Source: Mycetocola tolaasinivorans (GTDB lineage: Bacteria; Actinomycetota; Actinomycetes; Actinomycetales; Microbacteriaceae). Taken from it: a stretch of DNA of 64,000 nucleotides. Both the position numbers and the translations under genes were made by a program. Positions 32,580 through 41,006 of this stretch are shown here, piece after piece. The notes under the pieces are model-generated. The model worked only from the letters and a program-made list of their open reading frames with translations. It was not told the origin of the DNA and did not search any database. Where the stretch lies: assembly GCF_003667565.1 (NCBI RefSeq), contig NZ_RCUX01000005.1, forward strand, positions 245,189 to 309,188, in the 5' to 3' direction. Within the stretch, counting starts at the first letter, position 1. Each line of letters starts with the position of its first letter.

Positions 32580-33662
32580 ATGTGCACACGAGTTGTTTGG
32601 CCTGACGCTAACGGAGCTGTGATTGTTGGCCGCAATATGGATTTCCACCTGGATCTGCTCACCAACCTGTGGAAGCTACCCCGCGGGATTGAGCGCAACG
32701 ACGGGGTGAACGGCACCCTGACCTGGACCGCAAAGTATGGCAGCGTGGTGGCAACCGCGTTTGACCTGGTTGCCTGCGACGGCATGAACGAGGAGGGTTT
32801 TGCCGGGCACATTCTGTGGCTTGCCGAGTCCGACTATGGGAAGGCGAGCGAGGGTGATGTCCAGCTCAGCCAGGCGGTCTGGCTGCAGTACTACCTGGAC
32901 AACTTCAAGACCGTGGCCGAGGCCGTGGAGTGGACCGAGAAGACCCAGGTGCGCATCGCCGAGCTGTTGGATCCGACCAGCGGCAAGCCACCCACACTGC
33001 ACCTGGCGCTCAACGACGCCAGCGGCGACTCGGCCATCATCGAGTACACCGATGGCACCCCGAAGGTCTACCACAGCAAGGAGTACCGGGTGATGACCAA
33101 TTCACCCACGTACGATAAGCAGCTGGAGCTGGCGGCCACGGTCGAGGGCCTCGGCGGAGACGCCCCGCTGGGCGGTACCACCCTGGCCTCCGATCGCTTC
33201 GCCCGCGCCTCCTACTATGTGGGCCGCCAGGAGCAGCCGAAGACGCAGCTCGAGGCCATCGCGGCGATGTTCAGCATCATTCGCAATGCCGCACAGCCCT
33301 TCCGCCAGCCCGATCCGGGAAAGCCCGATGCCTCGCAGACCATCTGGCAGGTGGTGCTGGATCTGACCAACCGCCGCTACGTGTTTGAATCGACCACCCG
33401 TCCCAACGTGGTCTGGGTCGACTTTGACAAGCTGAGCTTCGCCGAGGGAACCGAGGAGCTACGCCTCGACCTCGTGGGCAAGCTCGCCCTCGAGGGTGGC
33501 CTCGCCGGCGATGTGAGCCACCACTTCCACCAGGTGGGGCCGCTGACCGACCTGGGGCTCAACCTGGCGACGCGCTTTGTCGAGGTTGCCGCGCAGAAGC
33601 AGGATGAGTTTGCGGGCCTGCTGAAGGAAGTGCATCAGCTCGCCGGCGCGCTGAAGAAGTAG
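32580..33662 (+). CDS. Choloylglycine hydrolase/penicillin V acylase family Ntn-hydrolase
   Basis: Linear-amide hydrolase of 360 residues. Removal of Met1 would expose Cys2, the N-terminal nucleophile. Arg18 and Asp21 ('GRNMDF') and Asn174 ('VMTNSPTYD') stand at the positions known to be catalytic in bile salt hydrolase and penicillin V acylase; an Arg in 'SDRFARAS' (Arg209) fits the remaining one. The substrate could be bile conjugates, penicillin V or N-acyl-homoserine lactones; the sequence does not decide. GAAAGG precedes the ATG by 10 bases. A strong terminator ends the gadB group here. Confidence 0.92.
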   Translation: MCTRVVWPDANGAVIVGRNMDFHLDLLTNLWKLPRGIERNDGVNGTLTWTAKYGSVVATAFDLVACDGMNEEGFAGHILWLAESDYGKASEGDVQLSQAVWLQYYLDNFKTVAEAVEWTEKTQVRIAELLDPTSGKPPTLHLALNDASGDSAIIEYTDGTPKVYHSKEYRVMTNSPTYDKQLELAATVEGLGGDAPLGGTTLASDRFARASYYVGRQEQPKTQLEAIAAMFSIIRNAAQPFRQPDPGKPDASQTIWQVVLDLTNRRYVFESTTRPNVVWVDFDKLSFAEGTEELRLDLVGKLALEGGLAGDVSHHFHQVGPLTDLGLNLATRFVEVAAQKQDEFAGLLKEVHQLAGALKK

Positions 33663-33675
33663 CGTTACGCGCAAG

Positions 33676-33703
33676 CGGGGCCCCACCGACCGGTGGGGCC
33701 CCG
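33676..33703. terminator. Bidirectional terminator
   Basis: CGGGGCCCCACC pairs with GGTGGGGCCCCG around GACC, followed by TTTCGTG; lies between convergent genes. Confidence 0.9.
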
Positions 33704-33723
33704 TTTCGTGTGTGCCGCCTGAA

Positions 33724-34683
33724 CTAGGCGCTCTCGGCCGAGCGCTGAGCCCCGCGTTCGATCGTCTCGGTGGACTGCGCATCCTCCTCGGCGTTCTCCG
33801 CCCGGGCCAGGATCACGACCCCGATGAAGGCGGCGGCACCGGCCAGGATAAAGCCTACAAACGAGATGACGGGCGCTCCGGCGGCCTCGTGCAGGATGGT
33901 AATACCCAGGACCACGGCCACGGCCGGGTCCACCACGGTGAGACCGGCGATCACGACGTCCGGCGGGTTACAGGTGTGCGAGTACTGCACAAAGTAGATG
34001 GAGAGCGCCGAGGCCACCCCGATGCCGAGGACGCAGATCAGGGTGAGGACGCTGCCCGAGTCAAACACCATTCGGTGACCGGCAAACATGGTTTCCACCC
34101 GCAGGATGACGGTCTTTCCCAGCGTGGCCACGAATCCCGAGAAGATGCCACCCAGCACGACGTAGAAGATGGGTGCCTTGGCGGTGCCACGGGTGCCGAA
34201 GCGAATCGCGGCGGCAATCGCGAGGACCGCGGCCAGCGTGATGAGAATGGCGGAGAGCTGCCCATCACTGATCGGCTTTTGCTTGCTCACGAGCGCCGCA
34301 ATGATCACGTATGCGATCACGCCGATCAGGGAGATGGCGATCCCGAGGAGCACCCGCCGTGGCAGCGGCTTCCTGCGTACCCGCGCGTTGAGTACCGCGG
34401 AGAACACCAGCGCGGTCACCCCGATGGGCTGCACCAGAATGAGGGGCGCAAACGCCAGGCTGCCCATCTGGAGAAGGATCGCGACACCGAACAACGCGCT
34501 TCCGGCGATCCAGATCGGGGTCCGCAGCAGCGCGAGGAACGGCGTCTTGTTTTCTCCGCTGGCCTCGGCGGCCGCGGAGACCAGGTTGACGCCGCGACTC
34601 TGCCAGAGATTCCCCACCGCCAACACGGCCGCGCTCACCAGCGCCAGTAAAACTCCGAACAGTGGTGCAGAACCAACGACCAT
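33724..34683 (-). CDS. DMT (EamA-like) transporter family protein
   Basis: A 319-residue membrane protein with about nine or ten helices, from 'APLFGVLLALVSAAVLAVGNLWQSRGV' to 'VISFVGFILAGAAAFIGVVILARA'. Internal features such as 'QMGSLAFAPLILVQPIGVTALVFSAVLNARVRRKPLPRRVLLGI' and 'GLTVVDPAVAVVLGITILHEAAG' match the NIPA/EamA-like DMT proteins common in actinobacteria. Substrate unknown. ATG 34683 has GGGGGAAAA upstream; a longer open frame to 35061 runs through the divergent gene and is a shadow. Confidence 0.88.
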   Translation of the reverse strand: MVVGSAPLFGVLLALVSAAVLAVGNLWQSRGVNLVSAAAEASGENKTPFLALLRTPIWIAGSALFGVAILLQMGSLAFAPLILVQPIGVTALVFSAVLNARVRRKPLPRRVLLGIAISLIGVIAYVIIAALVSKQKPISDGQLSAILITLAAVLAIAAAIRFGTRGTAKAPIFYVVLGGIFSGFVATLGKTVILRVETMFAGHRMVFDSGSVLTLICVLGIGVASALSIYFVQYSHTCNPPDVVIAGLTVVDPAVAVVLGITILHEAAGAPVISFVGFILAGAAAFIGVVILARAENAEEDAQSTETIERGAQRSAESA

Positions 34684-34791
34684 TGCTTTTCCCCCGTCGC
34701 ACATGGATATCGGCCCAATTGTTGCATGCAGGTTACGCGCAGCCAAGACCCAGTCTGAGGGGGTGGGTTCGCGCGGATCGGTCCGACTGGC

Positions 34792-34797
34792 TACTGT
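34792..34797 (+). promoter_or_regulatory. -10 element, leaderless phosphoribosyltransferase gene
   Basis: TACTGT followed by GGAGAA and ATG 34804. The GGAGAA touches the ATG, too close to serve as a ribosome binding site. Confidence 0.5.
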
Positions 34798-34803
34798 GGA
34801 GAA

Positions 34804-35364
34804 ATGACCGAGACCCCCGCCGACGCCTCCGCGCCGAAGAACACCGAAGTTTCCACCGACCCCAAGCGTGAGGTACTGAGCTGGGACGGTTTTGGTGACG
34901 CGACCCGCGACCTCGCCGCCCAGGTGGTGCAGAGCGGTTTCCAGCCGGAGTTTGTGGTTGCCATCGCCCGCGGCGGCCTGCTGCTGGCCGGCTCGATCGC
35001 CTACGCCCTGGGCGTGAAAAACTGTGGTTCGATCAACGTTGAGTTTTACACCGACGTGCACCTGACCCTGCCTGAGCCCATCCTGCTGCCGCCGATGCTC
35101 GACGGTCCGGCCCTCGCCGGCAGCCGCGTGCTGCTCGTGGACGACGTCTCGGACTCGGGCCGCACCCTCGAACTCGTGGAGCGTATGCTGCAGGGCGACG
35201 GCGCCGAGGTGCGCACGGTGACCCTGTACTCAAAGCCGCGCACCATTCTTGAGCCCGACTACGTCTGGAAGCAGACCGACAGCTGGATCACCTTCCCGTG
35301 GTCGGCGCTGCCCCCGGTGGACCAGGCCGAGGCCGATCGCCGCTTCCCCGTCTCGGGAAACTAG
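34804..35364 (+). CDS. Purine phosphoribosyltransferase-like protein
   Basis: Type I PRTase fold, 186 residues. The PRPP-binding loop is 'VLLVDDVSDSGRTLELVERML', and 'VVAIARGGLLLAGSIAYALGVKNC' holds the pyrophosphate-binding turn. The order and length fit the xanthine/guanine or hypoxanthine phosphoribosyltransferase-like group (Gpt/Hpt-related). The base specificity cannot be read. The N-terminal ~25 residues are polar and probably flexible. Confidence 0.85.
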   Translation: MTETPADASAPKNTEVSTDPKREVLSWDGFGDATRDLAAQVVQSGFQPEFVVAIARGGLLLAGSIAYALGVKNCGSINVEFYTDVHLTLPEPILLPPMLDGPALAGSRVLLVDDVSDSGRTLELVERMLQGDGAEVRTVTLYSKPRTILEPDYVWKQTDSWITFPWSALPPVDQAEADRRFPVSGN

Positions 35365-35432
35365 GTCACCCGGTTTCCTGGCCGAGACGAATGACCGGCC
35401 GCACGGCCGGCATCGCCGAGTGAGTACACGGA

Positions 35433-35468
35433 AAGGGCCCCGCCTCGAGGCTTCGAGACGGGGCCCTT
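35433..35468. terminator. Bidirectional terminator
   Basis: AAGGGCCCCG pairs with CGGGGCCCTT, then CTCGA/TCGAG after one mismatch, loop GGCT. Confidence 0.85.
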
Positions 35469-35545
35469 CCCCGTTCGGCGGGTTCGCCGCGCGGGGGAAT
35501 GCGCGTTGCTGCGAGGTGCCCACCGGGCTCGGGGGCGTGTGACCG

Positions 35546-37612
35546 CTAGGCGCGGCGGCGACGCAGGATGAAACCGGTACCGAGGGCGAGACCTGCGCCC
35601 GCGATCAGCCCGATACCGCCGACCGATGCGCCGGTGCGTGCCAGGCCTCCGCTTCCACCGGCTCCACTGCCAGAGCTCCCCGGAGCGCTCGATGCGCTCG
35701 GACCGCTGGTGGGCGACATGCTCGGGTCAACGCTTGGCTCGATACTGGGCTCGGGCGTGGGCACCGGTGTCGGGTCAATGCTCGGCTTGACGCTCGGCTC
35801 GATGCTGGGCTCAACGCTCGGTTCCGGGCTGGGGCTCGGCTTTTCGCTGGGCTCCGGGCTGGGCGTCGGCGTGGGCTCGACGATCCCGGTGTCCTCGGCC
35901 AGCACACTCAGCGCGAACTCCCGGGTGTCCGTACCAAATGCGTCGGTTACGGTAACCGAGACCCGGTAGTCTCCCGCTGTGGTCGGGGTTCCGGAGATCA
36001 CGCCGGTGGCGGAGTCCAGGATGAGACCGGCGGGGAGCCCGGCGGCGTCGACCACGCTCGAGTCCGACCAGACGAGGTCCGGCTGGCCGGTTGCGGTGAC
36101 CGTCACCGGCTCGTACTCGGCGTTTTCGAGGCCGTCTGGAAGCGCCCCGTCGAGGGTGATCACGGGTGCCGGGCCGACGGCGGTTGCGGGCTTGCTCGCG
36201 CCGGAGATCCCCCAGAAGTCGTCGTGGAAGCGCAGGCGATACGAGTCCCTGACGTTTTCGGCGGTGACGGTGACGGTGTAGTTGTTGCCCACGGCGCCGG
36301 GAATATCGGTCCAGTTTTCGCCGTCCGACGAGCGCTGCCAGATAACGCCGCCGCCGTTCCCGCGCTTGACTCCGGTCACCGCGCTGCTGAAGGTCACCTC
36401 GGTGTCGATGGCCTCGATGCGGACGTCCTGTGGGTCGCTCACCGCGGGGCGCTTGATCAGGGTGACCGTCGAGCCCTCCTCACCGGTGTAGCCGCGATCT
36501 GCGGTGAGAAGATCACCGGTCACGGGGTTCTCGGTAATGCTCGAGGCACCCACGGGCGTGGTGCGGTAGCTCTCCGAGCGTTCACCGGTGGTGAAGTCGG
36601 CGGCCATCACCATCTCCCACCCCATCGAGGGGGAGTAGGCGCGGCCGAGCGCATCTGAGGCCACCACGTCCGACATCGTGTTTCCCACCGAGATGCGCTG
36701 GAGGGCCTCCCCGGTTTTCGGATCAAACATGCTCACTCGGCTGCCGCCCTCCGCCACGTACAGGTGGGCGGGGTTGGTATCGAAGTAGAACCCGGAGTAC
36801 GACCAGATGTCGGGGGTTTTCAGATCAAGCGTGACCTCGAGAGTTTTCGCATCCATCGTCGTGTAGACCGCGCCGGTGAGTCCCTGCCCGGAACGGCCGA
36901 CGATGAAGGTCGACTCGTCATCGGTCAGGATCCCAAAGTTGGAGTTGTTGGTGGGCAGCTTTGTGGTGGCGAGAACCTCGCCGGTGGCGGTGTCTACCCG
37001 ATTGATGGCACCCTCGACGGCGACGGTGTAGTAGGAGGAGCCGTCACGGGTGAGCTCGGCGTAGTCGGCCCAGCCGATGCGGTTGGTGTGGATCGCGGTT
37101 ACCGTGCGGGTGGTGAGGTCAAAGACGGCCACACCCGCGGTGGTTGTCGGGGTGGCGTCAACGACCGCGACCCCGCGGGTGCCGTCGGCGCTCAGCGTGA
37201 TCGAGGAGAGCCCTCGCCCCATGCCCACGGGGATCGAGCCCACCGTCTTACGGGCGGCGAGATCCACGATGTGGAGCTTGGGCGAATCGAGCGCCGCCAC
37301 GTAGGCGAGTTTTCCATCCGGCGAGATTGCGACGTAGTTGGGCAGGACGTCATCTTCAATGACGATCGACTCGCCCAGATCGCTCACCAGCTCGGGGGTC
37401 TCCGTGCGGGGAGCGGGGGCGACGGTGCCCTCAGCGGTCACCGGGTTGGGATTGTGGTCGGGCAGCGGCTTGGCCGGCGCGCTCTCCGAGGCGCCGGGCT
37501 TTCCCGGCGGCAGCGCGGCCTGAGCCGCGGCGGCACCGCCGGCGGTCAGGCCAATCGTGAGTAGTGTGCCGAGGCCGATGGCGGTGGCACGCCGAAAGGT
37601 ACGTGATTTCAT
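35546..37612 (-). CDS. Sortase-anchored beta-propeller surface protein
   Basis: 688 residues. A Sec signal peptide (residues 1-~33, 'AIGLGTLLTIGLTAGGAAAAQA') precedes a YVTN-type beta-propeller (~75-395; 'PNYVAISPDGKLAYVAALDSPKLHIVDLAARKTVGSIPVG' repeats). Then come two Ig-like parts; the second has the 'LPAGLILDSATGVISGTPTTAGDYRVSVTVTDAFG' putative-Ig (He_PIG) motif. A Pro-Ser-acidic stalk of tetrapeptides (EPS/KPS/DPS) and LARTG (657-661), a hydrophobic stretch and RRRRA complete a LAXTG-type sorting signal. GGGAGA lies 9 bases before the ATG. Ligand unknown. Confidence 0.92.
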   Translation of the reverse strand: MKSRTFRRATAIGLGTLLTIGLTAGGAAAAQAALPPGKPGASESAPAKPLPDHNPNPVTAEGTVAPAPRTETPELVSDLGESIVIEDDVLPNYVAISPDGKLAYVAALDSPKLHIVDLAARKTVGSIPVGMGRGLSSITLSADGTRGVAVVDATPTTTAGVAVFDLTTRTVTAIHTNRIGWADYAELTRDGSSYYTVAVEGAINRVDTATGEVLATTKLPTNNSNFGILTDDESTFIVGRSGQGLTGAVYTTMDAKTLEVTLDLKTPDIWSYSGFYFDTNPAHLYVAEGGSRVSMFDPKTGEALQRISVGNTMSDVVASDALGRAYSPSMGWEMVMAADFTTGERSESYRTTPVGASSITENPVTGDLLTADRGYTGEEGSTVTLIKRPAVSDPQDVRIEAIDTEVTFSSAVTGVKRGNGGGVIWQRSSDGENWTDIPGAVGNNYTVTVTAENVRDSYRLRFHDDFWGISGASKPATAVGPAPVITLDGALPDGLENAEYEPVTVTATGQPDLVWSDSSVVDAAGLPAGLILDSATGVISGTPTTAGDYRVSVTVTDAFGTDTREFALSVLAEDTGIVEPTPTPSPEPSEKPSPSPEPSVEPSIEPSVKPSIDPTPVPTPEPSIEPSVDPSMSPTSGPSASSAPGSSGSGAGGSGGLARTGASVGGIGLIAGAGLALGTGFILRRRRA
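35700..35880 (-). repeat. Coding minisatellite for the PS-rich stalk
   Basis: 12-bp units of the type GAGCCGAGC/GTTGAGCCCAGC encode S-x-E/D/K-P steps. Imperfect copies fill the stretch and are prone to length change. Confidence 0.7.
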
Positions 37613-37920
37613 GGGCGTTCTCCCTGTTGCCGCGAGCGCGCAAAGAACGTAGGGGGAGCGCTCGCGTTACGATCCACCGCGGATGGGTCCAGTCAGCCGG
37701 CCGGTGGAAGTAACCCGTTTGGGGTACATAACAAACGTAATTTAAAAGGGAAAAACTATTACGGGTTCTGCCGAAAATGAATGATTCGCTGTCGCATGTT
37801 GAGTGAAAACGCAGGTGGGCAAGTATTTTTGTTTTTAAGGCACGGCGAGATTCTTCAGGTGTGGTGCCGTTGAAGTGCGCGGAACCACTCCGCTCCATCC
37901 CCTTGAGACTGCGAGAAGCG
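37613..37920. other. Intergenic region upstream of the surface protein gene
   Basis: 308 bases. A+T-rich in the middle (37725-37840). It should carry the promoter for the surface protein on the - strand, but I cannot point to a convincing -35/-10 pair. I see no small ORF or RNA gene. Confidence 0.5.
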
Positions 37921-37959
37921 CACAAAGCCCCGCCACGATTCTCGTGGCGGGGCTTTGTG
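37921..37959. terminator. Terminator of the HTH-MurA gene
   Basis: Perfect 18-bp arms CACAAAGCCCCGCCACGA/TCGTGGCGGGGCTTTGTG around TTC. Confidence 0.92.
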
Positions 37960-37968
37960 TGTGCGGTG

Positions 37969-39534
37969 CTAGTCGCGGAAGGTTTCGATCTTCGCGCCGA
38001 GCGAGATCAGGCGCTCCTGCAGCTGCTCGTATCCGCGTGAGATGATGTCGACGTTACGCAGTACGCTGGTGCCCTTGGCGGCGAGCATCGCCAGCAGGAT
38101 CACCACGGCCGGACGCAGCGCCGGCGGGCAGGACACCTCGGCGCCGGACCAGTGGGTCGGGCCGGAGACGTCGAGGCGGTGCGGGTCGCGCAGGCGCACG
38201 TTGGCACCGAGGCGGGTGAGGTCGGTGAGGTGGATCGCCCGGCCCTCGTAGACCCAGTCGTGGATCAGGGTGTCGCCGGTGGCGCAGGCGGCGATGACCA
38301 CAAAGAAGGGCAGGTTGTCGATGTTGAGGCCGGGGAAGGGCATCGGGTGGATCTTGTCGATCGGGGCGCGCAGCTCCGAGGGATACACGGTGATGTCCAC
38401 CAGGCGAGTCTTGCCGTTGGCGGCGTCATACTCGTCGGTCATCGAGTAGCGCAGACCCATCTCCGACAGGGTCGCCATCTCGATCTCCATGAACTCGATC
38501 GGGACCCGGGTCACGGTGATTTCCGAGCCGGTCACGATACCCGCGGTGAGCAGGCTCATGGCCTCCACCGGGTCCTCGCTCGGCCAGTAGTCCACATCGG
38601 CGTTGACGTTTGCGTTGCCGTGGATGGTGAGGGTGGTCGAGCCGATGCCCTCCACCTCGATGCCGAGCTCCTGGAGGTAGAAGCAGAGGTCCTGCACCAT
38701 GTAGTTGGGGCTGGCATTGCGGATCACGGTCACTCCGTCGCGCACGGCGGCGGCCATGATCGCGTTCTCGGTCACGGTGTCGCCGCGCTCGGTCAGCACG
38801 ACCTTGACCCGCTCGGGTACGTCGTGGCTGACGGTGGCGCGGTACCAGCCGGTGGTCGCCTCCACCTCGAGCCCGAAGGGGCGCAGGGCGATGAGGTGCG
38901 GTTCCACGGTGCGGGTGCCGAGATCGCAGCCGCCGGCGTAGGGGAGGGAGAAGTTGTCGAAGCGGCCGAGCAACGGGCCGAGGAACATCAGCACCGAGCG
39001 GGTGCGACGGCCGGCATCGGCGTCGATCTCGGCGAGGTTCAGGTTCTCGGGTACCTTGATCTCGACGCTGTTGTCATCGCCGTACCAGGTGACCTGCACG
39101 CCCATGCTGCGCAGTACATCGATGATGCGGTCGACCTCGACGATGCGGGCCACTCGGTGCAGGCGGGTGGTGCCGCGGTTGATCAGGGCGGCACAGAGCA
39201 GCGCCACGGCGCCGTTCTTGCTGGAGTTCACGGCGATCGAGCCGTGCAGCTTGTGGCCGCCCTCCACGCGAATGTGCGAGGGGCGGGGGCGGTCGCCGAA
39301 GGTCACGAGCTCGCTCTTCAGAGCCACGCTCAGGCGAGCGAGGAGCTCGATGGAGATGTTCTGGCTGCCCTGTTCGATCCGGTTGATCGCGGATTGGCTG
39401 GTGCCCACGCGCTCGGCCAACTGGGCCTGGGTGAGCGATCGGTCCTGGCGGGCCGAACGGATGAGTGCACCCACCTGCCGCATGGGTTCCGCGGCGGTGA
39501 TGTCTACGGGGGAGGTATCTGTCGAAAGAGCCAT
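37969..39534 (-). CDS. murA: MurA-type enolpyruvyl transferase with N-terminal XRE HTH domain
   Basis: 521 residues, about 90 more than a plain MurA. Residues ~20-76 form an XRE helix-turn-helix ('LIRSARQDRSLTQAQLAERVGTSQSAINRIEQG'). Residues ~86-521 form the EPSP-synthase-like domain that transfers enolpyruvate to UDP-GlcNAc. Lys106-Asn107 ('NSSKNGAVALL') and the catalytic, fosfomycin-target Cys203 ('AGGCDLGTRTVEPHL') are present, so activity is expected. Such fusions occur in related actinobacteria. The HTH may let the enzyme regulate genes, or it may be structural. It could be a second MurA beside a plain one elsewhere. Confidence 0.93.
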   Translation of the reverse strand: MALSTDTSPVDITAAEPMRQVGALIRSARQDRSLTQAQLAERVGTSQSAINRIEQGSQNISIELLARLSVALKSELVTFGDRPRPSHIRVEGGHKLHGSIAVNSSKNGAVALLCAALINRGTTRLHRVARIVEVDRIIDVLRSMGVQVTWYGDDNSVEIKVPENLNLAEIDADAGRRTRSVLMFLGPLLGRFDNFSLPYAGGCDLGTRTVEPHLIALRPFGLEVEATTGWYRATVSHDVPERVKVVLTERGDTVTENAIMAAAVRDGVTVIRNASPNYMVQDLCFYLQELGIEVEGIGSTTLTIHGNANVNADVDYWPSEDPVEAMSLLTAGIVTGSEITVTRVPIEFMEIEMATLSEMGLRYSMTDEYDAANGKTRLVDITVYPSELRAPIDKIHPMPFPGLNIDNLPFFVVIAACATGDTLIHDWVYEGRAIHLTDLTRLGANVRLRDPHRLDVSGPTHWSGAEVSCPPALRPAVVILLAMLAAKGTSVLRNVDIISRGYEQLQERLISLGAKIETFRD

Positions 39535-39660
39535 GACCCGATGCTATACCGGATTTGAGATAAAAGGCATTTCATTTGGAGTGAAATCGCCAATCTGAGA
39601 GTTTCCTCAACTCGGATGTGGTGTTGGAATAAATACGATCATTCGTGCGAGCCCCACAGA

Positions 39661-39690
39661 TTGCGCGTGTTGCATCCTCCGCGCTACGCT
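39661..39690 (+). promoter_or_regulatory. Candidate arg leader promoter
   Basis: TTGCGC (39661-39666), an 18-bp spacer and TACGCT (39685-39690), 7 bases before ATG 39698. The GAAT/ATTC pair at 39627-39644 has a 10-bp spacer, unlike an ARG box. Confidence 0.5.
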
Positions 39691-39697
39691 AACCAAC

Positions 39698-39817
39698 ATG
39701 GCTCACGCACGCTCCGCCCACAGCGCTCAGGTATCTGCACCTGCGCCGGCGCGACGCCGTGCCCGCCGCGACGAGCGACGTCGTAGCTTCTTTGACGCCT
39801 CCAACGAGCGACGATAG
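39698..39817 (+). CDS. Arginine-rich 39-residue leader ORF upstream of argC
   Basis: The product is MAHARSAHSAQVSAPAPARR followed by RARRDERRRSFFDASNERR: 11 of 39 residues are Arg, in runs RRR, RR, RRR and RR, and the last two sense codons are CGA-CGA. It lies 99 bp before argC with no gene between. A -10 (TACGCT) sits 7 bases before the ATG and no ribosome binding site is seen, so it would be translated leaderless. Its stop codon's last base starts a nested hairpin (39817-39870). Position and composition fit an arginine-sensing attenuator peptide. The alternative is a small basic protein of unrelated function. Confidence 0.6.
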   Translation: MAHARSAHSAQVSAPAPARRRARRDERRRSFFDASNERR

Positions 39818-39870
39818 GCGACGCCCCCTAATTGTTTTTCTGGTGAAAACCAGAGAAACCGGGCGTTGCC
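39817..39870 (+). promoter_or_regulatory. Nested RNA structure in the argC leader
   Basis: Outer stem GGCGACGCCC (39817-39826) with GGGCGTTGCC (39861-39870), 10 pairs including one G-U. The inner stem GTTTTTCTGGT (39834-39844) and ACCAGAGAAAC (39849-39859) is closed by a GAAA tetraloop. The outer 5' arm begins at the leader stop codon, so a ribosome paused on the terminal Arg codons would open it. Confidence 0.6.
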
Positions 39871-39916
39871 GGAATCCGGAAAACCACCCGTACACTCGTC
39901 GTCCTAAGGTAGTCTC

Positions 39917-40960
39917 ATGACTTTTTCTGTCGCCGTCGCCGGAGCATCCGGTTACGCCGGGGGAGAGCTGCTGCGCTTGCTCGCCAGCCACCCCGAGTTC
40001 GAAATCACCACCGTCACCGCCCACTCAAACGCGGGTCAGCCCGTTGCCGCGGTGCACCCGCACCTGCGCTCACTCGCCGAGAAGGTGTTTGTCGCAACCA
40101 ACGCACAACACCTCGCCGGCCACGACATCGTGTTCCTCGCGCTGCCGCACGGTGCCTCCGGCGCGCTCACCGCACAGCTTGACCCCGACACCCTCGTGGT
40201 GGACTGCGGTGCCGACCACCGTCTCGAATCCGAGGAGGACTGGGCCGCGTTCTACGGCGGCGACTTCTTCGGGGCCTGGACCTACGGTGTGCCCGAGCTC
40301 CTGATCGGTTCGGGTAAGCAGCGCGAAAAGCTGGTGGGAACCAAGCGGATAGCCGCCCCCGGCTGCAACGCGTCGACCGTGGAACTCTCCCTCGCCCCGG
40401 GTATCGCCGCCGGCGTGATCGAGTCGCTGGATATCGTGACCGTGCTCGCCGTGGGCCCCTCGGGTGCCGGTAAGGCGCTCAAGACCAACCTGCTGGCCGC
40501 CGAAATCCTCGGCACCGCCAACCCCTACGCGGTGGGTGGCACGCACCGCCACATTCCCGAGATCATTCAGGGTCTGCGCTGGGCCGGCGCCGAGCGGGCC
40601 ACGGTGTCCTTCACCCCTGTCCTGGTGCCGATGTCCCGGGGAATCCTCGCCACCACCACCGCCAAGATCGTGCCGGGCACCACCGCCGAGCAGATCCGCG
40701 CGGCCTGGGAGGGCGCGTACGCCGACGAGACCTTTGTGCACCTGCTGCCCGAGGGCGTCTTCCCCCGCACCGCCGACGTCCTGGGAGCCAACACCGCGCT
40801 GATGGGCCTGGCAATCGACGAGGCCGCGGGCCGCGTCATCATCGTGACCGCCGTAGACAACCTGGCCAAGGGCACCGCGGGTGCCGCCATCCAGTCCGCG
40901 AACATTGCCCTCGGCCTGCCCGAGGCCACCGGCCTTCCCATCGACGGGGTCGCCCCGTAA
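39917..40960 (+). CDS. argC: N-acetyl-gamma-glutamyl-phosphate reductase
   Basis: Third step of arginine synthesis: NADPH-dependent reduction of N-acetylglutamyl phosphate to the semialdehyde. 347 residues. Rossmann start '[24 protein letters not shown]', catalytic Cys in '[17 protein letters not shown]' and His in '[14 protein letters not shown]' are visible. First gene of the arg operon, with a weak Shine-Dalgarno (AAGG, 39906-39909) and an Arg-rich leader ORF and structured leader upstream. Confidence 0.97.
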   Translation: MTFSVAVAGASGYAGGELLRLLASHPEFEITTVTAHSNAGQPVAAVHPHLRSLAEKVFVATNAQHLAGHDIVFLALPHGASGALTAQLDPDTLVVDCGADHRLESEEDWAAFYGGDFFGAWTYGVPELLIGSGKQREKLVGTKRIAAPGCNASTVELSLAPGIAAGVIESLDIVTVLAVGPSGAGKALKTNLLAAEILGTANPYAVGGTHRHIPEIIQGLRWAGAERATVSFTPVLVPMSRGILATTTAKIVPGTTAEQIRAAWEGAYADETFVHLLPEGVFPRTADVLGANTALMGLAIDEAAGRVIIVTAVDNLAKGTAGAAIQSANIALGLPEATGLPIDGVAP

Positions 40961-41006
40961 TGGCCGCCACCACTCTTTCCTCGATCACCACCCCTCAAGG
41001 AGCACT

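Noticed and set aside
38152..39558. + strand ORF opposite the HTH-MurA gene (468 codons)
   Set aside because: Antisense shadow; MurA motifs are unambiguous on the - strand.
39627..39644. ARG box (GAAT...ATTC) upstream of the arg leader
   Set aside because: The half-sites are separated by 10 bp; ArgR boxes need about 4 bp between GAAT and ATTC.
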